This document shows, piece by piece, positions 56,501 to 64,000 of a stretch of 64,000 bases of DNA (positions are counted from its first letter, which is position 1; each line of letters begins with the position of its first letter). The notes under the pieces were generated by a model, which saw only the letters and a program-made list of their open reading frames with translations, was not told the origin of the DNA and searched no databases. The DNA lies in assembly GCA_948567375.1 (NCBI GenBank), contig OX419762.1, forward strand, positions 17,180,001 through 17,244,000, written 5' to 3'. The position numbers were made by a program, and so were the translations under genes. Source of the DNA: Lunularia cruciata (Eukaryota > Streptophyta > Marchantiopsida > Lunulariales > Lunulariaceae).

Positions 56501-58140
56501 GCTTTTATAGAGCTCAAGGAGAGGTTGACATCTACTCCTATTCTTAAAAGACCGATCAAAGGATGACCATTCCAAGTTCACACTGATTGGAGTACATTGG
56601 GGCTTGGAGCAATGCTCACCCAACATAATGATGAGGGGAAGGAGTTTGTGGCGGCCTCTGCTAGTTGCTCCAACAATTTGGCAGAGTAAAGTACAGTTTA
56701 TATGAGAGAGAGAGTGCTTGGTAGTAGTATGGCAATAACACATTTCCAATGTTACCTATTTGGTAACGCCTTCATTCTCATCATTGATTATCAGCTATTG
56801 AAGTGGTAGATAGAGCCCGACAAGCTTTCAAGGAAGCTTGCATGATGGGCTTTGATTTTGCACCAATATGATTTCATGGTTATTCACAAACTTGGAGTGG
56901 TGAATTATAATGTAGATGAGTTGAGTAGAAACCCATGTCCCAACTAGCAAGATCAGACTAAAGCACCTTGGCATAGTGAGACAGATGAGGAGATGGTGCT
57001 AGGTTGGCATCCATCTACCTTTCTATGTTTATTCTTTGAGACTTTGACGGTATCTCTCTCATCATATACCAGAGGAGTTATTGAGGTCATAGATCAATAG
57101 GATGGAGATAGTGGCACAGTTCAATGAGACATTCATTATGATTATTAGTGATGGATTATCTTTGCATTAGTGTTGTGGATGGTACAATTAGGGCCAAGGA
57201 GAGAGAGACCGTGTTCTTTAGCAAGCCAAGCGGTTCAAATTGGAGGGCAAACACCATCTTTGTGTATGGGAGTATGGTAGAGTGCAAGTAGTACCACTTC
57301 CATCTCAAAGACCATAGTTGGTCTGTCATGCTCATGAGGAGCTAGGACATTTTGGAATAAAGTGTACATAAAGCTTACTCAATAAAGTCATTATTGGTGG
57401 CACGGTACGCATACCAATGCACAATATTTTGTTGCTAGATGTGTGGTTTTTGACCAAAGTAGAGCATCATTTAATGCTCCTATGCCATAGTTACACCCAT
57501 TATTTATCATGGAGTTGGTTTACCATTGGAGTTTGGACTTTGTTGGACTTTTACCGTTAATTGTGAGACATCATTGGTATGTTTTGGTGATGGTAGAGAA
57601 CTTTTCCAAGTGGATTGAGTTGGTGGTACTTCTCAACAAATCCAATGGATAGACAACTTACTTGTTCTTAGGTTGGGTTCTTAGTAATTTTGGTGCACCA
57701 ACTAAGGTTTTGGTTGATCAAGGTATAGAGTTCTTGGGGGAGTTTCATGTCTTATGTGACAAGGCTTTGATTGATCATTATAGTACCCTAAGATCACCTT
57801 GAGGTGGATGGCTTAGTAGAGAGAGTGGTTCAAATGGTGAATAGAGGATTGCAGAAGTATGGTTTGTAGAGAGGCCACCTAAGAGATTGTGATCTCCAAT
57901 TATTGTGGTTGACCATGGACTTGTAGTTCAGTCTGCAAGCCTCCTTAGCATCTTCTCTCTTTACTTTATACTCTATGGACAAGATCCAAATTTACTTATA
58001 GCCATTTGTCAAGATTCTATTGTAGTTTTGGACTTGGATGATCCAGATGTATGGGTGAGTGCATGTTCTCAACAGGCAAAAAATCTTTCAAAGAGTGATG
58101 TTGATGGTCTTTGAGAACTTGGTGATAGCTCAGCATAGGG
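56501..58140 (+). pseudogene. RNase H and integrase remnants of element E
   Basis: RNase H-like text near 56575 ('VHTDWSTLGLGAMLTQ') and 56780 ('LIIDYQLLKW'). Integrase-like text: 'VMVENFSKWIELVVL' near 57590 and 'LVDQGIEFLGEF' near 57711 (second aspartate). 57905-58114 ends in 'YFILYGQDPNL'. No chromodomain recognised. Confidence 0.65.
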
Positions 58141-58741
58141 ATACCTTACGCTATGCTACTATTTGACAAGGAAGATATAGACTCTTGATCTGTTGATTTC
58201 ATCTAGGTGACTATGTACATCTATGATAGACAACACCAACAATACTTGATGTTACTACAAGCTGCACTATCTTGAGCATGCATGAGGTTTTGCCTTCTAG
58301 AGTCCTCATGTTGGAAGGACATGATAGTGTTGTTTTGGATTGATCATGTGTGCAATTGTGCACCATGCCACCTTCCAAACATTGATGGTACTATGGACCT
58401 AAGCTCAACACTTGTACAAGCAAGCTTGCTATGCATGTTATGCAGCTCTTTTGGTAGAGTTGCTACTATGTTAGTGTATGATAGCTGTTTGAGAGGATGA
58501 CATATGGCATGTTTGACTCTTCCCTTCACGATGGTTCCTCAAGGATAGTGGTTATGTCTTAGATGTACTTGACTATAGCTAGTTCATCCTTTATATGGCA
58601 TAGATTGCAAACAAACGACTAATGATGGGTCTTGATAGCACACGACCTCTTGATCTTTGCCCACCATAGGGTATACCATATACTTGGAGTAGATGGTTAT
58701 ATGGATTTAGAGGGACTTAACCCACAAACTAGGGGGGCAAT
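58141..58741 (+). other. Element E 3' non-coding region and purine tract
   Basis: Nothing coding recognised. 'aggggggcaat' at 58731-58741 is the likely plus-strand primer. Confidence 0.55.
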
Positions 58742-59303
58742 TGAGGCACTTTAGAGTTCATGTATGACTTATGTGCAAGTTGTGTTGCCATAATGTATGA
58801 TGTTGACATTGATGTATGTTGTATAGCAATATATATATGCACATAAGCTATCATGACATTTGTTGTGTTGAAGTTAGATTTCTCAAACACTAGAATAGTA
58901 GGGTTGGTAGTCAAAGGTATTTTGGTAGTAACTCATAGACTACTTGTCGGCGGTTCAACATGTTTAGGATATTGATTGCATGGTAGGACCCACCATCACT
59001 TGCACCATTTGCATCATTCGCACCGTTAGGTGTACTATAAGTGGAGTCGTTAGGGTTGGAGATCTAGGTCAAAATCAAAGGTATACCTTTAAAGTGAAAC
59101 CCTAGAGAGTTCACTTTTTTGATGTTGAGCCTTCGAGTTCTTGGCTATGATGGACAGAAAGCCGACAAACGTCACTTGGAGTCTCTTAGCTAGAGTGAAT
59201 GTGGCTTGACTATAATTAGTGATCAATTATTGATAGATTATTGAGTGAATGATCAAATACTGATCTGATTTGAGTTGATTTGAACTAATATAAAATTGAT
59301 TAT
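58742..59303 (+). repeat. 3' LTR of element E
   Basis: It starts TGAGGCACTTTAGAG immediately after the purine tract. Its right end is taken at the point where a second LTR-start sequence begins. Confidence 0.65.
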
Positions 59304-59400
59304 TGTGACACTTTAGAGTTCATGTATGATTTATGTAGGAGTTGTTCTTCTTTGACATCGATGTATGTATACAAGACAATAATCACCTTTGATATTAATA
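59304..59400 (+). repeat. Partial second LTR start of family E
   Basis: 'tgtgacactttagagttcatgtatgatttatgt' repeats the beginning of 58742-59303 for some 90 bases before diverging. Confidence 0.6.
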
Positions 59401-60710
59401 ACATATAGATCATCATACATTATTGATGTATAGATCATTTATTTAAGTTGAGATTCGTCCCTAAACTTGATAGCTTGTAGAATATACAATGTATGGTGGA
59501 CTCCTATGTTAGAAGCAAGTTGAATGATCTCTCAAAGACCTATAAGAGTTTCAAGAAGAGTTTAATAATTATGAGAAGAAGGAGAAAAATAAAATTTCTT
59601 TTGTATGTTACAAGAGGTTTATCTTGAAGTTAAAGTATCTCAAAACTAGAGATCATATAGCTTCAAAGAATTATGTATGAAAGAAGAGAAGGGAAACATT
59701 ACCTTTGATTATCGTACTTAGAAGAAGAGAGTAAAACTATTCACTCAAGGTTGGAACGATAATTCATGTTTATTATCTATAGTTCATAGTATTTAGATAC
59801 AAGAACTCCTTAACATGTAATGAAGATTAATTTTATTCTCAAAAGAAAATGATGTGGTACTTGCTAAGTAGGAGAATTGTTAAATCTACGTATGCTATGA
59901 ACGATTCTCTCACAAAATATATTATAAAAACTAGCCCCCAAATTCTAAAAATTTAGGCACTAAACTAGATTGAACTAGATTAAGTGAAAATAAGCCATTT
60001 CAATGATCTTTTGTCTTGGCCTAGAACAAATAATAAATATATGCAATACATTTTGAATTTGTTTGTGAGTTAACTCCTAGAGAAATTACGTACACTAAAG
60101 TATTAATCACTTAATCAATTAGTAGTCAACCCGTAGAGGAAGCATCGATAATCAGAAAGAGGATAATTCCACGATGAATTCTAATATCCTTTAAAAACTC
60201 CAAGAATATTAATCCATCAAATAAGCATCATACATTGCACACCTCTTCTTTCTCTTCTTGCTCTTCTGCCGCAAGGAAAGAAAACCTCGTGAATTTCACA
60301 GAGTGGTTCAGGATTGTGATGCTGTGAAGCAAAAGTCGAGCCAATAAGTTATGAACGATTCATAGGAACAAGGCATAATCACTTGAGCAGAAAAGCATTT
60401 CAAACATTCTGTTTCACACTTACATGAAAATCTGACAAGTTCTCGTTACTGCCAGAACTGGTTTTGATACGGAGTTTATTCAAGTCAAGAATGCGTTTGA
60501 ATTGATACGCGTAAGAGTGATGGACAGTCTGAATCGCTTGTCACATGAAATTGTTGCCGACTTAGTCGAACACCTCTGGATTCTGGCTGTAAGAATCTTT
60601 TCGGTGTGGACTGTAATTTTTCCGGTGTTTCCGAATGCGGCAGGTTCCGATCGATCAGTTGGCAGGTTTATCTCTGATCGTTGTTGACAGTACTGACGGA
60701 GTAAGAAACA
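59401..60710. other. Intergenic region upstream of the CFAP184-like gene
   Basis: AT-rich to about 60230, then more balanced. No gene supported. Open frames at 60480-60842 (minus) and 60502-60687 (plus) have no domain. The last few hundred bases probably hold the promoter and 5' untranslated region. Confidence 0.5.
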
Positions 60711-63700
60711 ATGTTGTTCTCTCCAGTTCAAGATGCAGATGAGTCCCCCACTTCCACGATATCTGCAGATAGTAATCCCACTCCCCCGGATTCGATCGAG
60801 ATTGAACTTGATGAACAGAACGACCTGTCTCAGGTTTTTCACTTCTGTTTTATGAACAACGTTTGAGCTTTTGTACGCGTTTCCGTTTCCACCTGCAGTT
60901 CAATTTCTCTTGTTTCTCTCCATCCACATAATCAATCTTGTTCCTAGGTATGTAATTCTTGTGGCCCAAACGCTCACAAATAGTTCTTCACTACATTATT
61001 GCTCGCTGCACTGATTAAACTCTTTGTACTTTGGTTTTATGAAGGAGAGTGTAGAGAGCGTCTCTCAACCGTCGTTTTACTTCTAAAATCAACCTGCACT
61101 CTCGATGGAATGTCTCAAAAATATGGAAACAGCCAATTCAATGATGGTCGAGGCTTCCTTGGGTACTTACATTCCTGACACATCTAATTGCAACAGGAAC
61201 ACGTTACTGTAAATTTACGAGCCAGTCCGGAAGGTGAACTTTACATTGTGGAACTGCTTATTCATACAGAGCAAGAGGTGCCTTACACCAAATCTGTGAC
61301 AACCGCAGTGCAGTCTCTTCCGGTAATTCAACCCTAAATCATCAAATTGTACGTTTGCCGAACTTATAGGGGGATAAACGTCCACACCTATTATAATAAA
61401 TCCATCAGGAAATTCATGCCACGAGCGCTTCAGCATATCTCAAGAAGAAAAGAAAAGAATTCCTCATCGGATAGTCCTGCATGAGGGGGCAAACCGTCTA
61501 GTTTATGCCACATGTTCGCCGTTTCACTACCGCTGCTAAGAATCCACGAAAAGTTCACAGGCTGGAGTGTAGATCGTTACGTGAACTCAGTATTTGGTCC
61601 TCAAGATTACGTGCAGATAGCGATACGTAATACATAATATGATTGAGTAGATCTATACTTCTCTTCTTGGAACAAATAATCACGGCCTCAATTTTCAACT
61701 GGCAATTGGAGGTATCTGGCCAAGTTGAAGGAGATCCCCAATCAGTTGAGCCTTCAGAACCAGATATTTCGGACGCCATCCAGGTACCGTCCATGAAGCT
61801 TTTAGATGTCGATTACCAAATCAAAGCAAATGGGTATAAAGTCGTGTATAAGTTTCAAAGTAAGACTTTCAGATTTGCTGCGCTTCGGTCAACCTTACAA
61901 ATCTGCTACCCGGGGATCTGAGTTTTGCTCAGGAGGCAGAGGAATATTTGCGAGAGTTGAAATCAGATAACCTAGATCTCCATAGACGAGTTGTGGCTGC
62001 ACATGGCAGGAGACGATGCATTGTGGACGCAGATATGTTGGAAGGACAAGATCTTTTCTACCAGTCAGTATTTCTCCCACTATACAGCCTATCCTCTTGA
62101 ATTGAGAGGAGTACGAAAGCGTTTTAGATGGTTATCGGCTTCTATGCACAGCCTTTGGTACTTTTCTCAGAGGTTTTATTGGGAGATGCCATGCCCGATG
62201 GAGTAGGAAACTAATCACTACATGTTTAGACAGGTAATTTCTACCCGATGACGTAACAGAAGCCCGGAAGTCCACGTACGTACAGCCGAAAGCCATGAAC
62301 TGTGTTTTGGTGTCGGATGCCTTTGCTTATCATTCAACTCCTCAGAAAGAACACCTTCCAATCCAGGATATGTACGAAAGGTCAACGTTTCCTCCCTAAG
62401 AACAAATTTTCTTCCTTTAGTTAACGTATAAATAATAAATAAATACCCCCTTCACTTCTTCGGAATTCTCCAAATTTGCCACAGCCCTAACGTTTAAACA
62501 GCTACTTGCTTTCTAGAACAAAACAAGAGTCCTCATGCTTGATGATCTTCATATTTTCGTTTTCCTAAAACTGGAAGGTATACTTAGTGATGGACATTTA
62601 TACTGTGATGACCTCCAGTAGGAAGTTACTTGAGAGATTATTCGATGCAGACTTAAGTATGTAAGGTCTGTGACGAATGGGGTTCTTCATGCTGGACATT
62701 CAGAAGCTATCCGCATACCTTCAGTATTTCCGAATAGGCGGTCAGTAAAAGCATGCATCTGGATTTTAAGGTTGTCTCTTCACTTTTATCTGCAACAGAA
62801 TCTGCTGAAATGGTTGGAAATGAAACGCGAGCTACAAGAACTCAGGCAACAGTATCATCAGGAGATTGATGAAATGCATGCTGATCTGGAGAAGGGACAG
62901 CAGGAAGCTGTAGAAGTTCAGAAGGGTCTGCTAAAGAATCTCTATAAGGTACCTCACTTGTCTTTTGTTGGAAATTAGATTAGCTTTGAGGTAGATTCTT
63001 GTACATAACCTGTATTAAGTATCCACACGCGCTCAGATGGCAAACCATTTCGTTCATTACTCTTCGTTTAGTTTCAGTGGCTTCGTGATTGGTCTACAAT
63101 GCTCTTCCCTCTCCTGTCCGTCTATTCTTTTCTCTGTTACTAGATCTTCTCTATTCATCGGTCTTGAACCTCTAAATTTACAATCTTCTGCTAAAACCAG
63201 ACGCTATTGAAACTCGCACTCTTTTCTGTTCATGAACTCTGCTTATATCTACTTGAATCCCTTTATTACTATGATAATCCAGCTGAATCTCCTGTTTGCA
63301 TTGTGTAGATAGCTCGAGAGGCTCAACATAGCGTTTCTGGACAAATTCTATCGGAACAAGTCTTGTCTACAGTGAACTCCTAACCTCTGAGATACTTGTC
63401 AGATTAAGAAATTCGGTGGTGTACCATCCAGCACGTAATACTGTTTCCTGGTATTGCTATGCTACTAGTTACTCGTTTGTTGTTGTATGATTGCTTGTCT
63501 ATTCGTCGCTGCGGTCATACTGTGGCTCATGTCCTTCCACTTCAAATATGATAGCTACTAACAGCTCAGTTACTTCCGCATATTGGGTATAGACTTTCTC
63601 AGTGCCTTGATTTATGTCTTACAGAGTGGTATTCCTTGAACCAGTGTCAGTATTAGGTCCTTTCATGTCTGATCTCGTTACCTTTTGGTCCTAACTCGTT

Positions 63701-64000
63701 ATGATGTATATTGGTCAAATAACTTGAAGCCGAGACTGCAGCTCGGATACGAATTGCTGGATGGAGTAATATGCTCTCACCTATGCGCGTGGTCAGAGTT
63801 TGGACTCGTGTCTAACATCGAGATAGTTTCACACAGCTGGATGCCAGGAATACGAGTTATACACTGGAGTTGGAGAAGGTCCGAATAGTACAACGTCAAT
63901 TGTCTTCGTACTTGAAGAAACTAGACCAAGCCAGGAAAAAGAAAGATCAACTGCCCGGAGGACTCCATCTTGTGGATTATGAACAATTGAAGATGGAAAA
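60711..64000 (+). CDS. CFAP184/CCDC96-like axonemal coiled-coil protein, 3' end outside window
   Basis: CFAP184 (CCDC96) with CFAP263 (CCDC113) forms a coiled-coil linker near the radial spokes of motile cilia. Exons by eye, all phase 0 and GT-AG: 60711-60833, 61197-61322, 61712-61783, 61873-62067, 62799-62948, 63309-63359, 63837 onward. An in-frame stop at 60702 supports ATG 60711. The N-terminus is acidic and Pro/Ser-rich. Long heptad coils follow ('AEEYLRELKSDN', 'KWLEMKRELQELRQQYHQE'), then 'IAREAQHSVSG' and 'LPGGLHLVDYEQLKMEN', matching the family's conserved 'GLHLIDFEQLKIEN' region. The exon 4 donor is uncertain, and an extra exon in 62068-62798 (for example around 62260-62380) is possible. 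CFAP263 is the alternative. Confidence 0.62.

Larger units (their letters stand above)
43420..59303 (+). mobile_element. Decayed Ty3/gypsy element, family E, split by element C
   Basis: Related terminal sequences lie at about 43420-43960 and 58742-59303 (shared 'gatctaggtcaaaatc..aggtatacctttgaagtg', 'tgttgagccttcgagtt', 'agtctcttagctagagtg'). A purine tract 'aggggggcaat' lies just before 58742. Between them are Gag, protease, reverse transcriptase, RNase H and integrase remnants in order. The left boundary and the 5' LTR end are approximate, and no target duplication was found. Stops and frameshifts are dense, so this is the oldest large element here. Confidence 0.75.

Noticed and set aside
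60480-60842. 120-codon minus-strand open frame at the CFAP184-like gene start
   Set aside because: Antisense to the first exon and its leader; no domain.
61643-61921. 92-codon open frame read straight through 61784-61872
   Set aside because: The middle part fits an 89-bp intron with GTACCG donor and TTTCAG acceptor, and splicing restores an in-frame coiled coil; the read-through tail has no coil.
62260-62400. Open text resembling an extra exon ('QKEHLPIQDMYER')
   Set aside because: I could not find donor and acceptor sites giving phase 0 on both sides; left as a possibility in the gene entry.
1-64000. CRISPR array, operon or bacterial defence system
   Set aside because: Spliced genes, plant transit peptide and LTR retrotransposons show a eukaryotic nuclear genome; no spaced direct-repeat array exists.
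1-64000. tRNA or rRNA genes
   Set aside because: No cloverleaf or rRNA core sequence was recognised on either strand; tRNA-like matches are only the short primer-binding sites.

Overview
The window looks like nuclear DNA of a land plant. It holds two single-copy host genes, both with introns, in a background dominated by Ty3/gypsy LTR retrotransposons. The first gene (39354-40509) is a complete four-exon psaO, encoding photosystem I subunit O. The second (from 60711, running off the right edge) encodes a coiled-coil protein that I read as the cilia- and flagella-associated protein CFAP184/CCDC96. A chloroplast antenna gene beside an axonemal gene points to a plant with swimming sperm: a bryophyte, lycophyte, fern, cycad or Ginkgo. 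Short introns and AT-rich intergenic DNA make a bryophyte, perhaps a moss, my preferred but unproven guess.

Layout. 1-3801: non-coding, with old duplications and the left half of a 45-bp tandem repeat. 3802-17601: element A1 (target duplication TAATC), split by element B (6400-14598), whose own 3' LTR holds a solo A-type LTR (14099-14521, duplication CCTTG). 17602-20001: the other half of the 45-bp repeat, then a diverged solo C-type LTR (18450-19038, duplication CTAGA). 20002-31970: element A2 (duplication TTCTA), split by element A3 (24386-30719, duplication GCATA), itself hit by a reverse solo C LTR (26915-27621). 31971-35480: more solo LTRs, including a C LTR inside a D LTR. 35481-43400: AT-rich unique DNA carrying psaO. 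About 43420-59303: a decayed element E, split by element C (45868-52336). 59304-64000: a partial E LTR, intergenic DNA, then the CFAP184-like gene.

Family A is a chromodomain-bearing Ty3/gypsy element primed by initiator Met-tRNA. Its coding parts run Gag with zinc knuckle, protease, a threefold 20-residue linker repeat, reverse transcriptase, RNase H, integrase and chromodomain. Every copy is broken by stops or frameshifts. The most striking signal is in its LTRs. All seven carry dense arrays of GAA/TTC pentamers in the nGAAnnTTCnnGAAn arrangement, the consensus heat-shock element bound by HSF. In six of the seven the array ends about 20 bp upstream of a TATAAATA box. This is the architecture expected of a heat-inducible retrotransposon promoter, as in the unrelated Ty1/copia element ONSEN, and the window scatters it over some 28 kb. 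The A2 and A3 copies also share premature stops at the same codons, as if a defective master had been mobilised in trans.

All intron-exon models and family assignments are by eye from sequence. No alignment, profile search or expression data were available.
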